This document shows, one piece after another, positions 17,373 to 26,299 of a DNA stretch of 64,000 nt. The DNA lies in contig DAISGD010000010.1 in the NCBI GenBank assembly GCA_036823295.1, positions 9,235-73,234 of the forward strand, read 5' to 3'. Below the pieces are notes generated by a model that saw only the letters and a list, made by a program, of their open reading frames with translations, was not told where the DNA came from and made no database searches. The stretch is from UBA4742 sp002403895 (GTDB lineage: Bacteria > Actinomycetota > Acidimicrobiia > Acidimicrobiales > Acidimicrobilacustridaceae). The translations under genes and the position numbers were made by a program. Position 1 is the stretch's first letter. Every line of letters begins with the position of its first letter.

Positions 17373-18162
17373 CGACCGGCGTGCCGGGCGGCACGGGGCT
17401 GAGCTGGGCCAGGTCGGCGTCGTGGAGCCGCACGCAGCCGTGACTGATGGCGCCGCCGGTGGTGCCGATGGCGGCGTCGGCGCCCAGGGGACCGTGAATG
17501 GCCGTGAAGGCGTCACCGCTACCCTCCCAACTGGTGATGGTCTCAGAGTGGGCGTTCGTGTCGAGGATGAACGGCCCCCACCCGGGTCCCTCGGACGGGG
17601 CCACATCCATCACATAGAACTGGCCGAGCGGAGTCGGGTCGTTGGCGGTGCCCGTGCCGGCGGGGAGGTCGAGCATCGGCACCCCCTCGTGATAGAGCCG
17701 CACCCGGTGGGCGGTCACGTCGATGAGGATGCCGTAGCTGGTGGACGAGAGCTGGGCGCTGGTGGCGGGGATCCAGCCGGTCAGCCCGTTCGGGCGTTGG
17801 GGTAGCCGGATCTCGAGCCAGCCCGGGGCCTCGGCGATGACCGGGACGTACTTGGTCTGGCCCCACCAACTCCCGACGGGAATGGTCCCCACGGGGATGC
17901 CATCAGGCGCCGAGAAGTACGGCACCGGTCCGGTGACCTGGGCGATTGTGGTCTGGGCCGGCACCGGCGGGGGCGGGGGCGGCGGAGCGGGCATCGTCAC
18001 CGGTACCGCGGACGTCACCGGCGGTGGCTCCTGCAGCGTGGCCGGGCTGGTGCCCAGAGCCACCACGCCCACAACGACCATGACGGAGAGCGCGGCGCCC
18101 ACGGCGCCGAGGCGAAGGGCCCGACGCTTCCGGCTGCGTCCAATCGTTCGCGCGCTCGCCAT
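17359..18162 (-). CDS. L,D-transpeptidase (YkuD domain), secreted or membrane-anchored
   Basis: A 267-residue cell-wall crosslinking enzyme that makes 3-3 peptidoglycan links or attaches proteins. It has a basic N-terminus, one transmembrane/signal segment (about residues 17-37) and a Pro-rich linker (PAPPPPPPPVP). An SH3-like region (GIPVGTIPVGSWWG) precedes the YkuD domain with the catalytic motif IHGPLG...ISHGCVRLHDAD, including His, Ser-His-Gly-Cys and Arg. ATG 18162 is chosen because residues before it lack sense. Confidence 0.92.
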   Translation of the reverse strand: MASARTIGRSRKRRALRLGAVGAALSVMVVVGVVALGTSPATLQEPPPVTSAVPVTMPAPPPPPPPVPAQTTIAQVTGPVPYFSAPDGIPVGTIPVGSWWGQTKYVPVIAEAPGWLEIRLPQRPNGLTGWIPATSAQLSSTSYGILIDVTAHRVRLYHEGVPMLDLPAGTGTANDPTPLGQFYVMDVAPSEGPGWGPFILDTNAHSETITSWEGSGDAFTAIHGPLGADAAIGTTGGAISHGCVRLHDADLAQLSPVPPGTPVVIVA

Positions 18163-18204
18163 CCCCCAACGGTACCCGCGTGCCCAAATCCTCCCCGTTT
18201 TCAC

Positions 18205-18249
18205 CCCCGATTCTTCCCGTGAGCGGGCAAAAGGGACGCCAAATCGGGG
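18205..18249. terminator. Candidate hairpin downstream of the aldehyde dehydrogenase
   Basis: CCCCGATT (18205-18212) and AATCGGGG (18242-18249) are perfect inverted repeats with a smaller CCCG/CGGG stem in the loop. It lies between the end of the aldehyde dehydrogenase gene (18265) and the start of the transpeptidase gene, both on the minus strand, so it is placed to terminate the three-gene operon. There is no T-tract. Confidence 0.4.
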
Positions 18250-18264
18250 AGGGAGGAGGAGGAG

Positions 18265-19638
18265 TCACCGCGAGCGGAGGTGGTAGGCCTTGGGTTGGAC
18301 GAAGGTGAGGATGCCGTAAGTCGACAGGGTCGAGCCCATACCTGAGTTGCCCCGGCCCGACCACGGCAGCCGCGGACTCACCCGGTCGCAACAGTTCCAG
18401 TAGGCCGAGCCCGCCCGCACCTGTCGCAACAGCGCGGTGGCTCGATCCTGATCGGTGGCATAGACCCCGGCGGTAAGGCCGTAGTCGGTGTCGTTCATCT
18501 GGGCCAGCGCCTCAGCGTCGTCGGCCACGGCCTGGATGCCGATGATGGGCCCGAATGACTCCTCGCGCATCACGGCCATGTCGCTCGTCACCGCAGTGAG
18601 CACGGTGGGAGCGAACCAGGTGCCGCCGGCCCGCTCCACCCGGCTACCGCCGGTGCGCACCGTCGCTCCCTTGGCCACCGCGTCGGCCACCTGGGCTTCG
18701 AGCACGTCGAGCTGGGCGGCGCGGGTGAGGGGCCCCAGGTACGTCGCCTCGTCGGTGGGGTCGCCCATGGTGAATCCATCCACGGTGGCCACAAATCGGT
18801 CGACGAAGTCGTCGTAGATGCGCTCGTGCACGTAGATGCGCTCGACGGAGCAGCAGCTCTGACCATTGTTGTAGAACGCGCCGTCGGCCAGGCCCTCGGC
18901 GGCGATGGCCACGTCGACGTCGTCGCACACGTACACCGGGTCCTTGCCTCCCAGCTCGAGTTGCACCCGGGTCAGGCTCGCGGCCACCGACTCGGCGATG
19001 CGACGCCCGGTGGCATACGAGCCGGTGAAGAACACGCCGTCGAGCGAATGGGACAACAGTTCGGCGCCGACGGGGCCATCGCCCACCACCACGGAGAACA
19101 CATCGATAGGCACTCCCGCCTCGTTCAGCATCGAGGCGATGGCCAAGCCGGTGAGGGTGGCGAACTCCGATGGCTTGTAGACCACGGCGTTGCCGGCCAG
19201 CAGGGCGGGTACGAACACGTTGGAGCCGACGAAGTAGGGGTAGTTCCAGGCCGAGATGTTGGCGATCACGCCGAGGGGCTCGTGACTGATGACCTCCCGC
19301 AGGCCCTCGCCGGGAGCGTCGAGGACGACCTCGTCGGCCAGGGTGCGCTCGGCCTCGTCGAGGAAGAAGTCGACGCGGGGCAACAGGCCATTCAGCTCAT
19401 TGCGGCTCTGGCTGATGGGCTTGCCCGTCTCGGACGTGAGGATGTCGGCCAGCTCGTCGAATCGGCTGACCGCCCACCCCCGGAAGGTCCGCAGGATCTC
19501 GATCCGCTCGGCCAGCGGACGCGCCGCCCACCCCGGCTGGGCGGCGCGGGCCGCCTCCACCTTCTCGGCGATCGTCTCGGGGGTGTCGTCGACCACGTTG
19601 GTCACCAGCTCGCCGGTGGCCGGGTTCACGACCTTCAC
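18265..19638 (-). CDS. NAD(P)-dependent aldehyde dehydrogenase
   Basis: A 457-residue enzyme that oxidises an aldehyde to the acid. Seen are the cofactor-site region SAWNYPYFVGSNVFVPALLAGN, the catalytic Glu in LELGGKDPVYV and the catalytic Cys in FYNNGQSCCSVERIYV, plus EESFGPIIGIQ. The GTG start at 19638 is supported by AGGAGG 5 nt upstream and overlaps the previous stop as GTGA. It is the last gene of the operon ADH - PuuD-like hydrolase - ALDH. In a polyamine or GABA-type pathway it would act like PuuC/GabD; substrate is inferred, not seen. Confidence 0.92.
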   Translation of the reverse strand: MKVVNPATGELVTNVVDDTPETIAEKVEAARAAQPGWAARPLAERIEILRTFRGWAVSRFDELADILTSETGKPISQSRNELNGLLPRVDFFLDEAERTLADEVVLDAPGEGLREVISHEPLGVIANISAWNYPYFVGSNVFVPALLAGNAVVYKPSEFATLTGLAIASMLNEAGVPIDVFSVVVGDGPVGAELLSHSLDGVFFTGSYATGRRIAESVAASLTRVQLELGGKDPVYVCDDVDVAIAAEGLADGAFYNNGQSCCSVERIYVHERIYDDFVDRFVATVDGFTMGDPTDEATYLGPLTRAAQLDVLEAQVADAVAKGATVRTGGSRVERAGGTWFAPTVLTAVTSDMAVMREESFGPIIGIQAVADDAEALAQMNDTDYGLTAGVYATDQDRATALLRQVRAGSAYWNCCDRVSPRLPWSGRGNSGMGSTLSTYGILTFVQPKAYHLRSR

Positions 19639-20471
19639 GGCACCTCCTGGGTGACGGGCGAGCCATCGGCATCGACGTCGACGGCGGCCCGGCAGGCAGC
19701 CAGGAAGTCGACCACCAGCGGATCGGGGGCGAGCTGCTCGGTGTCGCCCGGCGGAGTGAACTCGGGGTGCCACTGCACGCCGGCCAGGAACGTGGCGTCG
19801 GGCCGGCGCAGGGCCTCGACGATGCCGTCGGTGACCGACACCGCCTCGACCACGAACCCGGGAGCCGGGTCCTTCACCGCCTGGTGATGGGCGCTGTTGA
19901 CGGTGACCGGGCCGTCGACGCCGTAGACCTCGGCCAGGTGCGAGCCAGGGGCCAACTCGATCTGGTGGCGGTTGGCGTCGTAGACGTCCCAATTGCGGTG
20001 CTCGAACGAGCCCTCCACCTGGGTGCCGATGTCCTGGTAGAGCGTGCCCCCGAAAGCGACGTTGAGGATCTGCGCGCCGCGGCAGATGCCGAGCACCGGC
20101 TTGCCGGCGTCGTGGAAGGCGTGGATGAGGTCGATCTCGTAGCGGTCACGGGGCTCGTCGCCCTCCCATTCGGGGCGCAGGGCCTCCTCCCCGTAGCTGC
20201 GGGGGCACACGTCGGAGCCACCTTCGAGCAACAACCCGTCGAGGTCGTTGACGTAGTCCTCGATGGTGGGGCCGTTCGGTGTGGACCGGGGAATCAGATA
20301 GGCCAGCGCACCCGATCGGCCCAACAGGTCGAGCATGGATTCCTCGACGTACAGCAGGGTCTTGCCCTTGAACACGGGCCGGTTGGGATCGGCATGGAAG
20401 AAACAGGCGCTGACCCCGATGCGCACCGGTCCGTCGTCGGAACGGCCACCGGGTTGGCTCGAGGCACTCAT
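19635..20471 (-). CDS. Gamma-glutamyl-gamma-aminobutyrate hydrolase-like class I glutaminase (PuuD-like)
   Basis: A 278-residue peptidase C26 protein. The nucleophile Cys is in KPVLGICRGAQILNVAFGG and the catalytic His and Glu in GVQWHPEFT. GLLLEGGSDVCP is the usual oxyanion region. Known members remove gamma-glutamate from gamma-glutamyl-GABA in the Puu putrescine route. Start overlaps the upstream ADH stop by 4 nt (ATGA), and its own stop overlaps the ALDH start, so the three are tightly coupled. A glutamine-synthetase-like ligase 2.6 kb away could supply the gamma-glutamyl substrate. Confidence 0.9.
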   Translation of the reverse strand: MSASSQPGGRSDDGPVRIGVSACFFHADPNRPVFKGKTLLYVEESMLDLLGRSGALAYLIPRSTPNGPTIEDYVNDLDGLLLEGGSDVCPRSYGEEALRPEWEGDEPRDRYEIDLIHAFHDAGKPVLGICRGAQILNVAFGGTLYQDIGTQVEGSFEHRNWDVYDANRHQIELAPGSHLAEVYGVDGPVTVNSAHHQAVKDPAPGFVVEAVSVTDGIVEALRRPDATFLAGVQWHPEFTPPGDTEQLAPDPLVVDFLAACRAAVDVDADGSPVTQEVP

Positions 20472-21610
20472 GCGAAGGCCTCGGTGAAGATGCGGCGGAA
20501 GTCATCACGGTTCACGGGGCGGGGATTGTTGACGTGGCAGCCGTCCGCGATGGCCACGTCACACAGCCGTTCGAGATCGCCGGGTTCGACGCCGGTGGCG
20601 GCCAGCGATCGGGGCATACCGATCTCCGCCTTGAGGTCGGCCAGCCAGCGCAGGAAACCGTCGGACGATGGGTCGTCGAGGCCGACCGTCTGGGCCATGA
20701 CCGTGAACCGCCCGGCGCTCGTCTCCACGTTGAAGGGCAAAGCGTGGTCGATCATGACGGCGTTGGCCAGGCCGTGGTGCAGGTCGGCCACCGTGCCCAG
20801 GGCGTGGGCGGTGGAATGCACGATGCCCAGGCCCTTCTGGAAGGCGATGGCCCCCATCATCGAACTCATGAGCATGGCGCCCCGGGCCTCGACGTCGTGG
20901 GGGTTGGCCACCGCCCGGGCCAGGTTGGCGGCGCCGAGGCGCAGGCCCTCCAGGGCGATGCCGTCGCAGATCGGGTTGTAGTTGCGAGCCAGGTAGGCCT
21001 CGATGTTGTGGGTGAGGGCGTCGACGCCGGTGGCGGCGGTGATGGCGGCAGGCAGGTCGATGGTGAGCTCGGGATCGGCCAGCACCGCGTCGGCCAACAG
21101 GTGAGGCGAGAAGATGATCTTCTTCACGTGGGTCACGTCGTCGGAGATCACCGCGCTGCGCCCCACCTCGCTGCCGGTGCCGGCCGTGGTCGGCAGCGCT
21201 ACCAGGTGGGGCACGGGGCCGATGGGGCGGGCGCCAGGCATCTCGTCCTCGTAGTCGAACAGGTCGCCCGGGTGGGTGGCCATGAGAGCGATGGCCTTGG
21301 CTACATCGAGGGCGGCACCGCCACCGATGCCGACGATGCCGTCGGCCTGGTGGGCCTGGTAGGCCTCGACCCCGGCGCTGACCTGGGATTTGACCGGGTT
21401 GCCCCACACCCCGTCGAAGGGCAGGGGTTCGAGCCCACCGGCGGCCAGGTTGGCCACCAGGTCGGTGAACAGGCCGAGGGCGCCGACGCCCTTGTCGGTG
21501 ACGACCAGCGGACGGCTGACGTCATGGGCCCGGAGATGGTCGACGAGCAGGTCGCGGGCGCCGGGGCCGAACGTGATGGCGGTGGGGAAGCTGAACTGGT
21601 GGAGGGTCAT
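20468..21610 (-). CDS. Iron-containing alcohol dehydrogenase
   Basis: A 380-residue group III dehydrogenase. NAD site: GIVGIGGGAALDVAKAIAL. Metal ligands are in the regions TGVDALTHNIEAYLARNYNP, IVHSTAHALGTVADLHHGLANA. The family includes 4-hydroxybutyrate, 1,3-propanediol and lactaldehyde enzymes. ATG 21610 has GAGGA 5 nt upstream. It is the first gene of the operon with the PuuD-like hydrolase and ALDH, so alcohol to aldehyde to acid chemistry is likely. Confidence 0.92.
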   Translation of the reverse strand: MTLHQFSFPTAITFGPGARDLLVDHLRAHDVSRPLVVTDKGVGALGLFTDLVANLAAGGLEPLPFDGVWGNPVKSQVSAGVEAYQAHQADGIVGIGGGAALDVAKAIALMATHPGDLFDYEDEMPGARPIGPVPHLVALPTTAGTGSEVGRSAVISDDVTHVKKIIFSPHLLADAVLADPELTIDLPAAITAATGVDALTHNIEAYLARNYNPICDGIALEGLRLGAANLARAVANPHDVEARGAMLMSSMMGAIAFQKGLGIVHSTAHALGTVADLHHGLANAVMIDHALPFNVETSAGRFTVMAQTVGLDDPSSDGFLRWLADLKAEIGMPRSLAATGVEPGDLERLCDVAIADGCHVNNPRPVNRDDFRRIFTEAFA

Positions 21611-21744
21611 GCGGTCCTCGAGACAGGAGCGCGTCGCGCTCGGACGGGTGGCCTTCGCCTCATTCTTGTCGAGACTCGATCGGTGCTCACGTCTGGCGAC
21701 CTCGCCCGACGAGGAACCTACAGTGGCGCGCGGGGAGGCCAACC

Positions 21745-22500
21745 ATGGAAACGATCGTCACGGCACTTGCTGACCAGCAGGCAGAGCTGTCCGACCTGCT
21801 GTCGCCGCTGGACGAGCCGGGCTGGGAAGGCCCGACACGCTGCGAGGGGTGGACAGTGGCCGACGTGGTGCTCCACCTGGCTCAGACCAACGAGATGGCC
21901 TGGGCCAGCGCCACGGGGCAATTCGCCACGTCCCTCGAGACACTGGCGGGAGGCACGGGGCCGGCAGGATCGGTGGAAGACGGCGCCGGACTGATGGTGG
22001 CGAAGGAGCGGGGCCAGCCGTGGGCCGTCGTGCGGGACCGCTGGCGGGCCAGCGTCGATGCCCTCGACGCCGCGCTACGCCAATGCGATCCCCATCAACG
22101 GGTGATGTGGGTGGCGGGCGAGCTGTCATCCCGGACGCTGGCCACCACCCGGCTGGCCGAGACCTGGATCCACACCGGAGACGTGGCGGCCGGTTTGGGC
22201 GTGGACGTCCCGCCCACCGATCGCTTGTGGCACGTCACGCGCCTGGCCTGGCGGACCCTGCCCTACGCGTTCGCCGGGGCCGGTCGAGCGCTGGCCGGGC
22301 CGGTGGCCTTCGAACTGGTGGGACCCAGCGGAGCAGCCTGGGACTTCGTGCCCGACGACGAGGCGCTCACCGTGATCCGGGGCGATGGCACAGACCTGTG
22401 CCTGGTGGCGGCCCGTCGGGCCGACCCGTCGGAGGTGGACCTCCGAGGCGAGGGACCCGACGCCGAGGCCGTCCTCCAACTGGTCCGCACCTTCGCCTGA
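21745..22500 (+). CDS. Maleylpyruvate isomerase family (DinB-like) mycothiol-dependent enzyme
   Basis: A 251-residue protein of the TIGR03083/TIGR03084 group. The DinB-like four-helix N-terminus shows RCEGWTVADVVLHLAQTNEM, with the first metal His, and later TRLAETWIHTGDVAAGLGV with another. The C-terminal SCP2-like part has LVGPSGAAWDFVPDDEA. The family uses mycothiol as thiol cofactor, which fits the mshA gene in this window. Substrate unknown. It is divergent from the ADH operon. Confidence 0.87.
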   Translation: METIVTALADQQAELSDLLSPLDEPGWEGPTRCEGWTVADVVLHLAQTNEMAWASATGQFATSLETLAGGTGPAGSVEDGAGLMVAKERGQPWAVVRDRWRASVDALDAALRQCDPHQRVMWVAGELSSRTLATTRLAETWIHTGDVAAGLGVDVPPTDRLWHVTRLAWRTLPYAFAGAGRALAGPVAFELVGPSGAAWDFVPDDEALTVIRGDGTDLCLVAARRADPSEVDLRGEGPDAEAVLQLVRTFA

Positions 22501-22605
22501 AGGGCCCGCTGCTCGACCTGTGACCTCTGTCAGAAGGTGCGTCGGGTCGCTCTCGAACGCCCATCCGGCCAGGGGTCGACGCCCCCATACGCGGAGCGGG
22601 AACCC

Positions 22606-23004
22606 TCAGTGTTGGGCCGGATTCGGCAGGCTGGCCCGGTCATGGGCGGCCTCACTGACGTGGCGGCCGTGATCGGGCTCGCTCTTGTCGTGCGCGGCCT
22701 TGGACACCTCGTCGCCGTGGTTGTCTCGGTCGGAGTTGCCGTCCTTGCCCTGATCGCCAGGGTCGACCTTGGGCGCCTCGGTCGTCTCGGTCGTGTCCGG
22801 CGCCTCGGTCGTCTCGGTCGTGTCCGGCGCCTCGGTGGTCTCGCTGGTCTCGGGAGCATCGGTGCCGTCGGTCTGGTCCACGTGGACCGTGGCTGGGTCC
22901 TTGGCCGGACTGGCGCCGGTCGTCCCGGCCGCGAGGGCGGCGCCCGCACCGAGGGTGAGAGCGCCGGCCAGGACGGCGACGGCGGCAATGGTCTTGGGTG
23001 GCAT
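22606..23004 (-). CDS. Secreted Thr/Glu-rich repeat protein
   Basis: A 132-residue protein with a signal peptide (MPPKTIAAVAVLAGALTLGA, then AALAAG). The mature part has the tandem ETTEAPDTT repeats (about residues 56-78) and then a charged D/H/K-rich tail with HDKSEPDHGRHVSEAAHDR. It is likely exported and unstructured. No family recognised. The downstream neighbour on the plus strand converges on it. Confidence 0.7.
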   Translation of the reverse strand: MPPKTIAAVAVLAGALTLGAGAALAAGTTGASPAKDPATVHVDQTDGTDAPETSETTEAPDTTETTEAPDTTETTEAPKVDPGDQGKDGNSDRDNHGDEVSKAAHDKSEPDHGRHVSEAAHDRASLPNPAQH

Positions 23005-23120
23005 GGGTGGACTCCGATTCAGGTCGGTGCAGATGGTTCGGGCATCTCGCCTGGCAGGTTCCCCGCAACTCCCTCCAACCCGAGCAATCGCCGAAGCGAC
23101 CCATTTCGATCCTGGCGGAC

Positions 23121-24521
23121 TCAAATGATTTCGAAGTAGCGGGACAGCTCCCAGTCGGTTACGGCGTCATTGAACTGGCGCCACTCCCACTCGCGGGTCG
23201 ACACGTAGTGGTCGACGAACCCGTCACCGAACAGGTCACGGGCGGCCTTCGACCCGGCCAGACGCTCAGTGGCGGCCTGCAGCGTTCGGGGCAGGCGCTC
23301 GACGCCATCCACGCCGTAGCCGCTCCCGATGGTCGCGGGCGTATCGAGGGTGAGGCCCTGCTCGATCCCCCACAGGCCCGCGCCCAGGCAGGCAGCCACG
23401 GCCAGGTAGGGGTTCACGTCCGAGCCTGGCACTCGCGTCTCCAGCCGGGTGGAGGCCGCGCTCCCGGGGATCACCCGACAGGCCACGGTGCGATTGTCGA
23501 TGCCCCAGTTGAGGTGGGTCGGTGCCCAGAAGCCGTCGACCAGGCGCTTGTAGCTGTTCACCGTCGGAGCCAGCAGCGCCAGGATCTCGGGCAGCAGCGC
23601 CAGCTGGCCGGCCACGTACGAGCGAAAGGTGTCGCTCATACGGCGGGGGTCGCCCTCGTCGAAGAACTGATTCGTCGACTCATCAGTCGGTTCGCCCTCG
23701 GCGCCGAGCGACCAAAGGCTCTGGTGGGCGTGACCGCTGCAACCGGGCAGGTCGGTGTTCCATCGGGCCATGAACGTGGGCAGGATGCCGAAGCGGTAAC
23801 CGATCTCCTTGGCCGACGACTTGAACAGCACGGCCCGGTCGGCCGCGGTCAGCGCGTCTGAATAGAGGATGGCTGCCTCCAGCACCCCGGGGCCGGTCTC
23901 GCAATGGAGCCCTTCGAGGGGCACGTCGAAGGCCCGCAGATCGGCCAGCAGCGCATCGAAGAACGGCTGGCTCTGCGACGAGCGCAGGATCGAATAGCCG
24001 AACATGCCAGGGCTCAGCGGGGTCAGGTCGCGAAAGCCCTTGTCGTGCAGCGAGTGCGGCGTCTCGGCGAAGTTGAACCACTCGAACTCGAGCCCCACCT
24101 TGGCCTCATAACCCGATGCCGCCGCCCGCTCGATAACCCGGCGCAGCAACTGGCGGGGACACACGTCCAGCGGCTGGCTGCCGGTGCCGACGAACTCGCC
24201 GAGGAAGAAGTACCGGTCCTGTTCCCACGGGATACGGCGCATGGTCGACAGGTCGATGCGGACCTCGGCGTCGGGGTAGCCACTGTGCCACCCGGTGTAG
24301 GCCGTGTTGTCGTAACACTGGTCGTTCGAGTCCCAGCCGAAGACCACGTTGCAGAAGCCGAAGCCGCTGCGGGTGGCCGACAGGAACTTGGCCTTGTCCA
24401 GGTACTTGCCCCGCAACACGCCATCGACGTCGACGACCGCGACCTTCACGTAGTCATCGGGGGCGGCGGTCAACTCATCGATCACGGCCTGAGGATCGAC
24501 GGGGGCATGGGGATCGCTCAC
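23121..24521 (-). CDS. Glutamine synthetase family ligase (PuuA/GlnA-like)
   Basis: A 466-residue member of the glutamine synthetase superfamily that joins glutamate to ammonia or an amine using ATP. Seen are KVGLEFEWFNF (metal Glu), HCETGPGVLEAAILYS, PGCSGHAHQSLW (the GHxHxS element) and NRTVACRVIPGSAASTRLETRVPGSDVNPYLA. The N-terminal part (VKVAVVDVDGVLRGKYLDK) is typical of PuuA/FluG-type amine ligases rather than core GlnA. With PuuD and ALDH nearby, gamma-glutamylation of an amine is likely. GTG start. Confidence 0.88.
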   Translation of the reverse strand: MSDPHAPVDPQAVIDELTAAPDDYVKVAVVDVDGVLRGKYLDKAKFLSATRSGFGFCNVVFGWDSNDQCYDNTAYTGWHSGYPDAEVRIDLSTMRRIPWEQDRYFFLGEFVGTGSQPLDVCPRQLLRRVIERAAASGYEAKVGLEFEWFNFAETPHSLHDKGFRDLTPLSPGMFGYSILRSSQSQPFFDALLADLRAFDVPLEGLHCETGPGVLEAAILYSDALTAADRAVLFKSSAKEIGYRFGILPTFMARWNTDLPGCSGHAHQSLWSLGAEGEPTDESTNQFFDEGDPRRMSDTFRSYVAGQLALLPEILALLAPTVNSYKRLVDGFWAPTHLNWGIDNRTVACRVIPGSAASTRLETRVPGSDVNPYLAVAACLGAGLWGIEQGLTLDTPATIGSGYGVDGVERLPRTLQAATERLAGSKAARDLFGDGFVDHYVSTREWEWRQFNDAVTDWELSRYFEII

Positions 24522-24682
24522 GGCGGCGAGTGTACGTGGAGCGCCCGACCGGCGAGCCGTAGCTCACCTACGAGAGGCTTGCCGACGCGTCGTCCGCTGG
24601 CCCTGCCATTCGGCCCGCCGACAGTGGGATGGTTAGCGTGGGCGGCGTCGGGCGTGGGCCCGGACGACCCAGGGGGGAGTGC

Positions 24683-26299
24683 ATGACCGCAAGTGAGTCC
24701 CCGACGACCGGCTACGTGCTCGCCGTCGACCTCGGCACCGGTGGCCCCAAGGTGGCCCTCGTCTCGCTCGACGGCGAGATCATCGGCCACGAGTACGAGA
24801 CGAACGACCTGATCCTGCTGCCCGGCGGCGGCGTCGAACAGGACCCCGGGCAGTGGTGGACCTCGATCGTCACCGGTGCCCGCCGCCTTCTCGCTCGCGG
24901 TCTCGTCGCCACCGACGATGTGGTCGCCGTGTCGGTCACCACCCAGTGGATGACGACGGTGGCGGTCGGCGCCGATGGGCACCACATCGGCAACGCCATC
25001 AGCTGGATGGACACCCGCGGCGCCCGCTACGCGTCGGCGGCGGCCGGGGGTGGCGTCGTCGTCCCCACCGTTGGCTACAACGCCAAGAAGCTCCGCCAGT
25101 GGCTGCGGCTCACCGGCGGCGTCCCTTCACGCACCGGCAAGGACCCGGTCGGCCAGATGCTGTTCCTCAAGCACGAGCGGCCCGAGGTCTACAACGCCGC
25201 CGCCGTCTTCCTCGAGCCGATGGACTACTTGAACCTGCGCCTCACTGGCCGGGCCGTGGCCTCGTGGGACACGATCGTCGGCCACTGGGTCACCGACAAC
25301 CGCGACCTGGCCCACGTCGGCTACGACGACGAGCTCATCGAATGGGTCGGGGTAGACCGGGCCAAGCTGCCCGAGCTGGTGCCCACCGGATCGATCATCG
25401 GCACGCTCAGCGAATCAGCCGCCGCCGAGTTGGGCCTCGGCCGCCACGTGCAGGTGGTGGCCGGCACCGGTGACACCGCCTCGGCCGGCATCGGCTCGGG
25501 CGCCGTGCGCGACTTCGAGGGCCACCTCTATATCGGCACCTCGTCGTGGCTGTCGTGCCACGTGCCGTTCAAGAAGACCGACATCCTCTCCAACATCACG
25601 TCGCTGCCGTCGGGCATCCCCTCGCGCTACTGGGTGGCCACCGAGCAGGACACCGCCGGCAAGTGCCTCTCGTGGCTGGTCGACAACATCCTCTACCCCG
25701 ACGACGCCCTCGGCTCGGGTGTGGCTCCCGACGACGTATACGACCGGCTCAACGAGTTGGCCGCCAAGGTCGCGCCGGGCAGCGGCAACCTGATCTTCCT
25801 ACCCTGGCTGAACGGCGAGCGCACGCCGGTCGACAACCACCTCATTCGGGCCGGCTGGTTCAACGCCTCGCTGGCCACCGAGCGGAGCCACCTGGTGCGC
25901 TCGGTGTTCGAAGGGGTGGCCCTCAACACCCGGTGGATGCAGGACGCCGCCGAGAAGTTCACCAAGCGCCGCTTCGAGCACCTCAATTTCGTCGGCGGCG
26001 GAGCCCGCTCGCCGCTGTGGTGCCAGATCATGGCCGACGTCTTGGACCGGCCCATCCGCCAGGTGTCCGACCCTGTTCTGGCCAACGTGCGGGGCGCCGG
26101 CTTCTCGGCCTCGGTGGCGCTCGGCCACCTGCGGTGGGACGACATCCCGGCCAAGATCACCATCACCGAGACGTTCCAGCCCGACGCCCGCAACCGGGCC
26201 ACCTATGACCGGCTGTACGGCACGTTCGTGGATCTGTACAAGAAGAACAAGGGCATCTACGCCAAGCTCAATCGCCATTCGAGAAAGAAGCCCTCATGA
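24683..26299 (+). CDS. FGGY-family carbohydrate kinase (xylulokinase-like)
   Basis: A 538-residue two-domain sugar kinase. The N-terminal phosphate loop is VLAVDLGTGGPKVALVSLDG. The second is VVAGTGDTASAGIGSGAV, and the adenosine site is FVGGGARSPLWCQIMADVLDRPI. ATG 24683 is chosen since AGGGGGGAG lies just upstream. The stop overlaps the next start (ATGA), so kinase and PLP enzyme are translationally coupled. The substrate is not visible; family members phosphorylate ketoses, polyols or quinone-like compounds. Confidence 0.9.
   Translation: MTASESPTTGYVLAVDLGTGGPKVALVSLDGEIIGHEYETNDLILLPGGGVEQDPGQWWTSIVTGARRLLARGLVATDDVVAVSVTTQWMTTVAVGADGHHIGNAISWMDTRGARYASAAAGGGVVVPTVGYNAKKLRQWLRLTGGVPSRTGKDPVGQMLFLKHERPEVYNAAAVFLEPMDYLNLRLTGRAVASWDTIVGHWVTDNRDLAHVGYDDELIEWVGVDRAKLPELVPTGSIIGTLSESAAAELGLGRHVQVVAGTGDTASAGIGSGAVRDFEGHLYIGTSSWLSCHVPFKKTDILSNITSLPSGIPSRYWVATEQDTAGKCLSWLVDNILYPDDALGSGVAPDDVYDRLNELAAKVAPGSGNLIFLPWLNGERTPVDNHLIRAGWFNASLATERSHLVRSVFEGVALNTRWMQDAAEKFTKRRFEHLNFVGGGARSPLWCQIMADVLDRPIRQVSDPVLANVRGAGFSASVALGHLRWDDIPAKITITETFQPDARNRATYDRLYGTFVDLYKKNKGIYAKLNRHSRKKPS

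Noticed and set aside
22769..22900. Short periodic repeat that looked like a CRISPR array
   Set aside because: The period matches the ETTEAPDTT protein repeat in frame; there are no unique spacers and no cas genes.
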